A DNA stretch of 21,430 nucleotides from JBKPRX01 sp046734795 (lineage in GTDB: Bacteria; Actinomycetota; Thermoleophilia; Gaiellales; Gaiellaceae). Made by a program: the position numbers and the translations under genes. The notes under the pieces are model-generated. The model worked only from the letters and a program-made list of their open reading frames with translations, had not been told where the DNA came from and ran no database searches. Positions within the stretch are counted from its first letter, which is position 1. Each line of letters starts with the position of its first letter. Where the stretch lies: assembly GCA_046734795.1 (NCBI GenBank), contig JBKPRX010000150.1, forward strand, positions 1-21,430, in the 5' to 3' direction. Below, one piece after another: positions 15,524 through 21,430 of this stretch.

Positions 15524-16405
15524 GTGACGCTCCGGCGTCCTCCGAAGGAGGTGCTCGCCGTCGGCGCGCTCTACGCGGCAGCGGCGGTCGCGATCGCTGT
15601 GACGTACACGCGGCTGCCGGCCCGCGATCTGTACCACGTCAGCGGCACGGGGCTTCGCTCCGGGTTCGGCCGGGCGCTCGTCTTCCTCAACTTCTCGACG
15701 GCGCTTGCCGCAATCGCTGTCGTCCTCTTGATGGTGCGCAGGCTCTCGCGCACGCTCGTGCCGGTTGCGGGTGTCGCCATTGCCCTCTGCGCAGTCGTCG
15801 CGTGGCCCGGCGTCGTGAACCAGGCGGATCTCGACGCAACGCTCCCGAATGCACTGCCTGCGCTCGGCGTTGCGCTCGTCGTTTGGCTCACGCTCGTCGT
15901 ATCCGTTCCACGAGCGCCGGCGCGCGTCCGCGGTGATGCGCTCCGGATCGTGCTCGCGGCAGTCGCACTCGTCGTTGCAACCCCGTGGATCGCCGCCGAG
16001 CTCGGCTTCTACCTCGACGGCGTGCCGCTCTTCGGCTGGGTCTTCCAAACCGCACGAGCCGTCGACGGTCATGCGGCGGTCCATCACGGCCACCACCACG
16101 GGATGGACGGCTTGCTGCTCGCGCTGTCGGCGTTGCTCCTCTCGCGAGTGCTGCCCGTCGCCGGCAGCCAAGTCGCCGAGGCGTATCTCTCGCTGATGCT
16201 CGCCTACGGTCTCGCGAACCTTGCGAACGACTTCTGGGGCGAGCAGATCGTCGAGCGCGGCTGGACGAGCCACAACTTTCCGAACGTCCTCCAACCGCAC
16301 GCGAGCTTTGCGTGGCTCGGCGTCCTCGCTGCCGCGGCTCTCATCTGGTTCCTGTGGTTCCGCCGGTCAGCGAGTAAAGGAGCGTCGTCGTTCCGCGGCG
16401 GATGA
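15524..16405 (+). CDS. Integral membrane protein with histidine cluster, function unknown
   Basis: The 293-residue protein has about eight hydrophobic helices (roughly residues 10-28, 51-71, 78-98, 111-128, 140-164, 195-212, 219-236, 252-270). Between helices five and six is a histidine cluster, DGHAAVHHGHHHGMDG (residues 181-196), with seven... of its side chains positioned at the membrane edge beside Glu159 and Asp165; the six histidines at 183, 187, 188, 190, 191 and 192 could bind a metal or haem. I do not recognise a family. The GTG at 15524 follows a TAGCGT -10 by 21 bases. It is divergent from the CoA-transferase and upstream of the YyaL-type gene, with a 151-base gap that shows no other gene. 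A metal transporter or redox membrane subunit are guesses only. Confidence 0.8.
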   Translation: MTLRRPPKEVLAVGALYAAAAVAIAVTYTRLPARDLYHVSGTGLRSGFGRALVFLNFSTALAAIAVVLLMVRRLSRTLVPVAGVAIALCAVVAWPGVVNQADLDATLPNALPALGVALVVWLTLVVSVPRAPARVRGDALRIVLAAVALVVATPWIAAELGFYLDGVPLFGWVFQTARAVDGHAAVHHGHHHGMDGLLLALSALLLSRVLPVAGSQVAEAYLSLMLAYGLANLANDFWGEQIVERGWTSHNFPNVLQPHASFAWLGVLAAAALIWFLWFRRSASKGASSFRGG

Positions 16406-16543
16406 CATCTTCGCGGGCCGCCTCCGGCGCCAGCGGCTCGCCGCTTCCGATGTACGGCATGACCGCCGCGTCTGTCAGCCGCCCTTTTCGAGCCTCACTC
16501 TTCGAGTCTGCCAGCGCGGAAGTGTCGTCACCCGCGCCGCCGG

Positions 16544-16549
16544 TAACGT
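16544..16549 (+). promoter_or_regulatory. -10 element of the DUF255 gene
   Basis: TAACGT ends seven bases before the ATG at 16557. There is no Shine-Dalgarno, so a leaderless or near-leaderless transcript is likely. The -35 region is poor. The rest of the 151-base gap (16406-16556) holds nothing I can support. Confidence 0.4.
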
Positions 16550-16556
16550 CGAGCTC

Positions 16557-18455
16557 ATGCCGAACCGCCTTGCTGACGAGACGAGCCCGTACCTCCTCCA
16601 GCACGCGGACAACCCGGTCGACTGGTACGCGTGGGGTGACGACGCATTCGAGCGCGCGCGCACCGAGAGCAAGCCGATCCTCCTGTCGGTCGGGTACGCG
16701 GCGTGCCACTGGTGCCACGTGATGGCACATGAGTCGTTCGAAGACGATGCAACCGCCGCGTTGATGAACGAGCTCTATGTGAACGTCAAGGTCGATCGCG
16801 AGGAACGCCCCGACGTCGACGCCGTGTACATGGACGCGGTTGTCGCGCTGACCGGGCAAGGCGGCTGGCCGATGACGGTCTTCCTCACGCCCGCCGGCGA
16901 GCCGTTCTTCGGCGGCACGTATTACCCGCCCGAGCCGCGGCACGGGCTGCCGAGCTTCCGACAAGTTCTGCTGGCAGTTGCCGACGCCTATCGCGAACGA
17001 CCCGATGACATTCGGCGGCAATCGGATCAGCTCGTCGAGATCCTCCAGCACTCGGCGCGCATCCATCCGTCGTCCGATCCGCTCGACGAGACGATCCTCC
17101 GCAACGCGGTCGACAACTTGGAGGCGCTCCTTGACCAACGGTTTGGCGGCTTCGGTACGCAGCCGAAGTTCCCACCCGCATCCGCCCTCGAGCTGCTCCT
17201 CCGTCGTGGCGAGCTCGACCCTGTGACGCTGACGCTCGACGGCATGGCGGCTGGCGGGATGTACGACCTCGTTGGCGGCGGCTTCCATCGTTACTCCGTC
17301 GACGCCGCCTGGCTCGTGCCGCACTTCGAGAAGATGCTCTACGACAACGCCCTCCTCGCACCGGTGTACCTGCACGGATGGCTCGTGACCGGCCGCGAGC
17401 GGTACCGCGAGATCGCCGAGGAGACGCTCGACTACATGCTGCGCGAGCTCCGGTTGCCGGCAGGCGGGTTCGCGTCGTCCCAAGACGCCGATACCGAGGG
17501 CGTCGAAGGCCTTACCTACACATGGACGGCGGACGAGGGCGTGCCCGCCGATCTTCTCCAGCCGTTCGAGCACGGCCGCTCGATCATCCGCGGCGAGCTC
17601 GACTTCGAGACACGCACGCGGCTCTTCGAGCTCCGTCGCGGACGTGTGCAGCCCGCACGCGACGACAAGGTGATCGCGGGCTGGAACGGCCTTGCGCTTG
17701 CTGCGCTCGCCGAAGCCGTTCGTTATCTCCAGCGCGCCGACTACCGCGACGCCGCCGTCGAGCTCGCGGAGTTCCTGCTCGGGACGCTCTCCGACTCCGA
17801 CGGGCGGCTACACAGGACGTTCAACGCCGGGCGAGCCAAAGGCACCGGCTATCTCGAGGACTACGCGAACGTCGCGAACGGGCTCTACGAGCTTCACGTC
17901 GCGACCGGCGAGCTCCGCTGGCTCGACGAATCGCTTCGGCTTGCGCGACTCGCCGTCGAGCTCTTCCGCGACGACGAGCGCGGCGGTTTCTTCCTGGCTC
18001 CGGCCGACGGAGAGCACCTCGTCGCGCGGCAGAAGCAGTTCGACGACCACCCGACTCCGTCCGGTAACTCGATGCTCGCGTACGTCCTACTTCGTCTCGG
18101 CCGCGTCTTCGGCGACGACGAGCTCGAGCAACACGCCGCTGGCGTCCTCCGCCTCGTCCGCGATCAGCTCGAGAGAATCCCCACCTCGCTGGGACACGCG
18201 CTCTGCGCGCTCGACCTGTACCTCGCGCCGCCGCGCGAGCTCGCGATCGTCGGCCCTGCGGAGAGCGAGGTGGCGCGAGCCGCGCTCGGCCGATACGACC
18301 CGAACACGGTCGTCGCCTTCGGGCCGTCCGACGACGTGCCGCTCCTCGCCGGAAAGGGGCTCGTCGACGGCCGCCCGGCCGTGTACGTCTGCGAGCGCTT
18401 CGCCTGCCGAGCGCCCCAGACCGATCCGGTCGAGGTCGCCCGGACTCGGGGTTGA
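16557..18455 (+). CDS. YyaL/DUF255 thioredoxin-domain protein
   Basis: The 632-residue protein has the conserved start NRLADETSPYLLQHADNPVDWY and an N-terminal thioredoxin-like domain with C50-H-W-C53 (ACHWCHVMAHESFED), followed by VNVKVDREERPDVD, GQGGWPMTVFLTP and FFGGTYYPP. The rest is the family's alpha/alpha-toroid domain: FGGFGTQPKFPP, GGGFHRYSVDAAWLVPHFEKMLYDNALL, SSQDADTEGVEG, DDKVIAGWNGLALAAL and LEDYANVANGLYELHVATG. The biochemical role of this widespread family is not established. Compared with the usual length of about 670 residues, the segment between the TYTW region (about 320) and RRGRVQPARDDK is shortened. The start is set by the family N-terminus and a -10 seven bases upstream. 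Confidence 0.93.
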   Translation: MPNRLADETSPYLLQHADNPVDWYAWGDDAFERARTESKPILLSVGYAACHWCHVMAHESFEDDATAALMNELYVNVKVDREERPDVDAVYMDAVVALTGQGGWPMTVFLTPAGEPFFGGTYYPPEPRHGLPSFRQVLLAVADAYRERPDDIRRQSDQLVEILQHSARIHPSSDPLDETILRNAVDNLEALLDQRFGGFGTQPKFPPASALELLLRRGELDPVTLTLDGMAAGGMYDLVGGGFHRYSVDAAWLVPHFEKMLYDNALLAPVYLHGWLVTGRERYREIAEETLDYMLRELRLPAGGFASSQDADTEGVEGLTYTWTADEGVPADLLQPFEHGRSIIRGELDFETRTRLFELRRGRVQPARDDKVIAGWNGLALAALAEAVRYLQRADYRDAAVELAEFLLGTLSDSDGRLHRTFNAGRAKGTGYLEDYANVANGLYELHVATGELRWLDESLRLARLAVELFRDDERGGFFLAPADGEHLVARQKQFDDHPTPSGNSMLAYVLLRLGRVFGDDELEQHAAGVLRLVRDQLERIPTSLGHALCALDLYLAPPRELAIVGPAESEVARAALGRYDPNTVVAFGPSDDVPLLAGKGLVDGRPAVYVCERFACRAPQTDPVEVARTRG

Positions 18456-18459
18456 GTCC
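18442..18459 (+). terminator. Hairpin across the stop of the DUF255 gene
   Basis: GGACTC and GAGTCC arms (six pairs) flank a six-base loop and include the TGA at 18453-18455. No T tract follows. It may be a terminator or 3'-end stabiliser; the next gene starts 31 bases later without an obvious promoter, so readthrough is likely. Confidence 0.3.
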
Positions 18460-18486
18460 AGCCGCCTCGCCGCCGATGAAGCGGCA

Positions 18487-19146
18487 GTGCGGCTGAAGAT
18501 CGTCATGTTCGTTCTGCTGCTCGCAGCCTTCGGTGCGGGCGTCGCAACCGCATCGATTCGACCGCTGCGCGCCTCGGACGAGGCTCTGCTCAAGCGCGCG
18601 CCGACGGCCGAGGAGCGGGTCGCCGAGGAGGTCGCGCAACGCCTCACGCGAAAGCAAGTGAAGATCCGCTGCGGGCCGCTCGGCATTCCCGGCGCCGGCT
18701 GGACGACCGGCGGCGTCGCCGGAATCACGCTCTTCGGCGCCGACGGCAAGCCGGCCGGGTACGCCGTCCTCCTTCGACAGGTATGCGCGGAGCTCGTGGC
18801 ATTCCACCGCGACCCGAACGCGTGGGATCCGTCCCGCTGCGTCGACAGCTCGAGCTGTGAGGCGATCGCCGACGCGGCGCTCGCGCTCTCGACGGTGACG
18901 CACGAGAGCTATCACCTGCTGGGCTACAAGGACGAGGGCCAGGTCGAGTGTTACGGAATGCAATCGATCTGGTACGCAGCCGCGAAGCTCGGCGCGTCGA
19001 CGGCGGAAGCGCAGCGCCTCGCGCGCTTCTACGCCCAGCGGCTCTACCCGCTCCGGAAGAAGGACACCCCGGCCTACTGGTCGTCCGAGTGCCGGGACGG
19101 AGGGAAGTTCGACTTGCGACCGAACTCGCACGGGTGGCCGAGTTGA
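18487..19146 (+). CDS. Secreted protein with HExxH zinc-metallopeptidase motif
   Basis: The 219-residue product has an N-terminal signal or anchor (RLK then hydrophobic residues 5-22, ending ATA), a charged linker, and a cysteine-containing globular part. Residues 139-143 are HESYH, a perfect HExxH zinc-peptidase motif inside a predicted helix (LALSTVTHESYHLLGY), followed by DEGQVECYGMQ, where Glu150 or Glu154 could be the third zinc ligand of a gluzincin-type site. Six cysteines (62, 100, 118, 124, 155 and one near the C-terminus) could form disulphides outside the cell. I cannot name a peptidase family. GTG 18487 supplies basic residues before the signal; ATG 18505 is an alternative. It lies 31 bases after the DUF255 gene, possibly in the same transcript. 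Confidence 0.75.
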   Translation: MRLKIVMFVLLLAAFGAGVATASIRPLRASDEALLKRAPTAEERVAEEVAQRLTRKQVKIRCGPLGIPGAGWTTGGVAGITLFGADGKPAGYAVLLRQVCAELVAFHRDPNAWDPSRCVDSSSCEAIADAALALSTVTHESYHLLGYKDEGQVECYGMQSIWYAAAKLGASTAEAQRLARFYAQRLYPLRKKDTPAYWSSECRDGGKFDLRPNSHGWPS

Positions 19147-19174
19147 CTCGGGCGCCGTTGCAGGGGACCTGCGA
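19138..19174 (+). terminator. Two hairpins ending the metallopeptidase-like gene
   Basis: CCGAGT-TG-ACTCGG (19138-19151) is a palindrome centred on the TGA stop at 19144-19146. A second hairpin, GCAGG-GGA-CCTGC (19160-19172), extends by one wobble and one A-T pair to 19158-19174 and is followed by a moderately T-rich stretch. They precede the livG promoter and probably separate the two units. Confidence 0.4.
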
Positions 19175-19184
19175 AATCGTTCTC

Positions 19185-19213
19185 GTGACAGCAACTCGAC
19201 ACCCAAGTAGACT
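19185..19213 (+). promoter_or_regulatory. Promoter of the branched-chain amino acid importer operon
   Basis: GTGACA (19185-19190, 5 of 6 to TTGACA), an exact 17-base spacer and TAGACT (19208-19213, 4 of 6 to TATAAT) make the best sigma70 promoter in the window. The ATG of livG is nine bases past the -10, so the transcript should have almost no leader. Confidence 0.65.
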
Positions 19214-19222
19214 TCCGCGCCC

Positions 19223-20023
19223 ATGAGCCTGCTCTCGCTGCGGAACGTCGGGCTGCGCTTCGGCGGCATCGTCGCGCTCGACGATTTCAACATCAACGTC
19301 AACGAGGGACAGATCGTCGGCCTCATCGGGCCGAACGGCGCCGGCAAGACCACCGCGTTCAACGTCATCACGCGCATTTACGAGCCTGACCGAGGCGAGG
19401 TCGAGTTCGAGGGCAAGAGCCTTTTGAAGACGAATGCGCCGGGGATCGTCCGCGCCGGCATCGCGCGGACGTTCCAAAACCTCGAGCTCTTCCCGACGAT
19501 GAGCGTGCTCGAGAACGTGCTCGTCGGTGCACACACGGTCACGAAGTTCAAGCCGGAACGGAAGGCTCGCCAGCTCGCGATGGAGACGATCGACTACGTC
19601 GGTCTCGGCCCGATCGCGCGGCGGCCGGCCATCGGTCTGCCGTTTGCAACGCTGAAGCGCGTCGAGCTCGCGCGTGCGCTCGCTTCGAAGCCGCGCCTGC
19701 TGCTCCTCGACGAGCCCGCCGGCGGACTTAACCACGAAGAGCTCTCGGATCTCGGCAGCTTCATCCGACAACTCCGTGACGACCACAAGATCACGGTGCT
19801 CCTCGTCGAGCATCACATGAGCCTCGTGATGAACGTGTCCGACTACGTCTACGTCTTGAACTTCGGCCGCATGCTCTCGGAGGGTCCGCCCGGCGAGGTT
19901 CAGCGCGACCCGAAGGTGATCGAGGCCTATCTCGGCGGCGAGGTGGACGAGAACCAGTCGGTTGAAGAAGCAGCGAGGGCCGTCGAGAAGCTTGCGCAGG
20001 AGCTCGAGGGGGCCGGCGAGTGA
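19223..20023 (+). CDS. livG: Branched-chain amino acid ABC transporter ATPase LivG
   Basis: ATPase of a LIV-type importer, 266 residues. Motifs: Walker A GPNGAGKTT (36-44), the LivG-typical RAGIARTFQNLELFPTMSVLENVLVG Q-loop region, a degenerate signature LPFATLKRVELARAL in place of LSGGQ as is normal for LivG, Walker B LLLLDEPAGGLN, and H-loop VEHHM. The last 30 residues form an acidic helical extension (DENQSVEEAARAVEKLAQELEG). ATG 19223 lies nine bases after a strong promoter with no Shine-Dalgarno. The stop overlaps the livF GTG (GTGA). Substrate could be leucine, isoleucine, valine or another small molecule (urea, amides), as the family varies. Confidence 0.93.
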   Translation: MSLLSLRNVGLRFGGIVALDDFNINVNEGQIVGLIGPNGAGKTTAFNVITRIYEPDRGEVEFEGKSLLKTNAPGIVRAGIARTFQNLELFPTMSVLENVLVGAHTVTKFKPERKARQLAMETIDYVGLGPIARRPAIGLPFATLKRVELARALASKPRLLLLDEPAGGLNHEELSDLGSFIRQLRDDHKITVLLVEHHMSLVMNVSDYVYVLNFGRMLSEGPPGEVQRDPKVIEAYLGGEVDENQSVEEAARAVEKLAQELEGAGE

Positions 20024-20727
20024 GCACGCTCCTCGAGCTGGAAAACGTCGAAGCGCGCTACGGCATCGTCAAAGCGCTGCACGGCGTCTCGCTGCAGGTT
20101 GAAGAGGGCAAGATCGCGGCAGTGCTCGGTGCGAACGGCGCTGGGAAGACGACGACGCTGCGCGCAGTTTCCGGAACGGTCAAGCGGTCCGGGCGGATCG
20201 TCTTCGCCGGACGCACGCTCGGACGGCGCGGCCCGGAGGCCATTGCCCGGCTCGGGATCGCGCACGTTCCCGAGGGCCGGGGAACTTTTGCGGAGCTGAC
20301 CGTCCTCGAGAACCTGCGACTCGGTGCGTACACGAGCCGTGGCTCCCTGAAGGACGACCTCAAGCGGGTCGAGTCCTATTTCCCTTGGATCGAGGAGCGG
20401 ATCGAACAGCAGGCCGGAACTCTCAGCGGCGGCGAGCAGCAGATGCTCGCGCTCGCGCGCGCCTTCATGCAGCGCCCGCGGTTGATGATTCTCGACGAGC
20501 CGTCTCTCGGCCTCGCACCGCTGATTACCGCGGAGATCTTCACGATCATCAAGGACCTGAACGAGCGAGAGGGAATGACCGTGCTCGTCGTCGAACAGAA
20601 CGCGAACATCGCTCTGCAGGTCGCAAACTTCGGCTACGTTCTCGAAGTGGGCCGGATCGCTTTGTCGGGCCCGAGCCCCGAACTGCGCGAGAGCGAATCC
20701 GTTCGAAAGAGCTACTTGGGGTATTGA
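20020..20727 (+). CDS. livF: Branched-chain amino acid ABC transporter ATPase LivF
   Basis: Second ATPase of the importer, 235 residues, the normal LivF length. It has the LivF start region LLELENVEARYGIVKALHGVSL, Walker A GANGAGKTT (37-45), the family-specific GIAHVPEGRGTFAELTVLENL, a canonical signature LSGGEQQMLALARA, Walker B LMILDEPSLGLAP and a VVEQNANIAL H-loop equivalent. The GTG at 20020 overlaps the livG TGA by four bases. The stop TGA shares its last base with the livH ATG. Confidence 0.95.
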   Translation: MSTLLELENVEARYGIVKALHGVSLQVEEGKIAAVLGANGAGKTTTLRAVSGTVKRSGRIVFAGRTLGRRGPEAIARLGIAHVPEGRGTFAELTVLENLRLGAYTSRGSLKDDLKRVESYFPWIEERIEQQAGTLSGGEQQMLALARAFMQRPRLMILDEPSLGLAPLITAEIFTIIKDLNEREGMTVLVVEQNANIALQVANFGYVLEVGRIALSGPSPELRESESVRKSYLGY

Positions 20728-21430
20728 TGGAGCTTCTCGACCGCATCCGCCCAGCAGGAAAGGCATCCGAGGGTGCGCCGCCCGCCCGCCGTCGTCGCAT
20801 GCGCTCGCCCGTCGAGCTTCCGGTCCTGCTCGCGATCGCCGGCTACTTCCTGTTCCTTCTGATCGGCTCGATCGTCGACAGTGACTTCGGCCAGCAGGCC
20901 GTCTCGGGTCTTTCGCAGGGCGCGACCTTCGGCAGCCTCGGCCTCGCGCTCGTGCGCATCTATCGCGCGACCGAAGTGCTGAATCTCGCGCAGGGTGAGA
21001 TGGCGATGTTCAGCACGTTCGTCGCGTACCAATTCAACGTGCTCTGGGGCTGGAACTACTGGCTGTCGTTCTTCCTCACGCTGATCTTGTCGTTCGTCGG
21101 CGGCTTGCTCGTACAGCGGCTGATCATCCGGCCCGTCGAGAACGCGAGCGTCCTCACGGTCGTGATCGTCACCGTCGGTCTCTTCCTACTCTTCGGCGGT
21201 CTCGCGCTTCGCATCTGGGGCGGCGTTCCGCATACGTTCCGGGGGCCGCTCGGAGCCGATGCGACGAGAGTCGTGCATTTGGGCGACGTGATCATTCCGC
21301 GGCAGGACCTCGTGACCCTCGCTGTCTCACTCGGATCGGTGCTAATCCTCTGGGTCTTCTTCCAGTTCACGAAGGTCGGGCTCGCAATGCGCGCGTCCGC
21401 GCTCCGTCCCGTTGCCGCTCGGCTCGTCGG
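20727..21430 (+). CDS. livH: Branched-chain amino acid ABC transporter permease LivH (3' end outside window)
   Basis: About 234 residues are visible. A hydrophilic, arginine-rich N-terminal extension of about 32 residues (with RRRRM) precedes helix 1 (PVLLAIAGYFLFLLIGSIV). The LivH signature follows: GLSQGATFGSLGLALVRIYR, LNLAQGEMAMFSTFVAY, then several helices, and at the window end the family's TKVGLAMRASALRPVAARLVG segment preceding the next helix. The ATG at 20727 overlaps the livF stop by one base and has a G-rich site about six bases upstream; an internal ATG at 20799 would remove the extension. The second permease (livM) and the binding protein are not in the window and probably lie to the right. 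Confidence 0.9.
   Translation, partial: MELLDRIRPAGKASEGAPPARRRRMRSPVELPVLLAIAGYFLFLLIGSIVDSDFGQQAVSGLSQGATFGSLGLALVRIYRATEVLNLAQGEMAMFSTFVAYQFNVLWGWNYWLSFFLTLILSFVGGLLVQRLIIRPVENASVLTVVIVTVGLFLLFGGLALRIWGGVPHTFRGPLGADATRVVHLGDVIIPRQDLVTLAVSLGSVLILWVFFQFTKVGLAMRASALRPVAARLV

Noticed and set aside
15485..16300. Upstream extension of the CoA-transferase frame on the minus strand
   Set aside because: The added part is antisense to the membrane protein, low in hydrophobic order and rich in Glu/Arg; the family N-terminus begins at 15484.
16341..16460. 39-codon minus-strand ORF whose translation looks fairly protein-like
   Set aside because: No Shine-Dalgarno or -10, half of it antisense to the membrane protein C-terminus, and no family match I can name.
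18477..18497. Six-codon ORF overlapping the metallopeptidase-like start
   Set aside because: No ribosome site and no following structure; expected by chance.

Overview
The window is a GC-rich, gene-dense bacterial chromosome segment with frequent GTG and TTG starts, overlapping stop/start codons and very short intergenic gaps. Gene content points to a high-GC actinobacterium, possibly a Thermoleophilia/Gaiella-type lineage: argC-argJ-argB-argD order, a PPOX-fold protein of the F420/flavin type, an orphan zinc-finger anti-sigma protein and leaderless-looking promoters. This placement is inferred from layout and protein style, not from a marker gene. I see no tRNA, rRNA, CRISPR array, insertion sequence or phage gene; it reads as ordinary core chromosome with a few unfamiliar proteins.

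Layout. Positions 1-2878 (minus strand): arginine biosynthesis operon argC-argJ-argB, with the first codons of a probable argD at the left edge; every junction is a 4-base overlap. Positions 2970-3407 (minus): membrane zinc-finger anti-sigma protein without an adjacent sigma factor, divergent from a small lipoprotein (3490-4038, plus). Positions 4202-10037 (plus): complete peptide/nickel-type ABC importer (binding protein, two permeases, two ATPases). It has a structured leader, a strong hairpin between the binding protein and the first permease, and another inside the start of the first ATPase gene. Positions 10040-11465 (minus): MoaD/ThiS-like protein, a possible 12-codon ORF with an excellent ribosome binding site, a GC hairpin, and rsgA. 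Positions 11559-11975 (plus): PPOX-fold protein, convergent with an ACT-domain malic enzyme (11983-13401, minus). Positions 13437-15484: HMG-CoA-lyase-like enzyme (plus) and class III CoA-transferase (minus), convergent with an 85-base overlap. Positions 15524-19146 (plus): an unrecognised eight-helix membrane protein with a histidine cluster, a YyaL/DUF255 thioredoxin-domain protein, and a small secreted protein with an HExxH zinc-protease motif. Positions 19223-21430 (plus): branched-chain amino acid ABC importer genes livG, livF and the 5' part of livH.

How it fits together. The window mixes nitrogen and amino-acid physiology (arginine synthesis, peptide import, branched-chain amino acid import) with short acyl-CoA and malate metabolism. 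The CoA-transferase and HMG-CoA-lyase pair could activate and cleave a free hydroxy-dicarboxylate. The most general regulatory signal is a TAnnnT-like -10 element lying 6-9 bases before the start codon of seven separate genes, suggesting leaderless transcripts. The most novel-looking proteins are the HExxH secreted protein and the His-cluster membrane protein.
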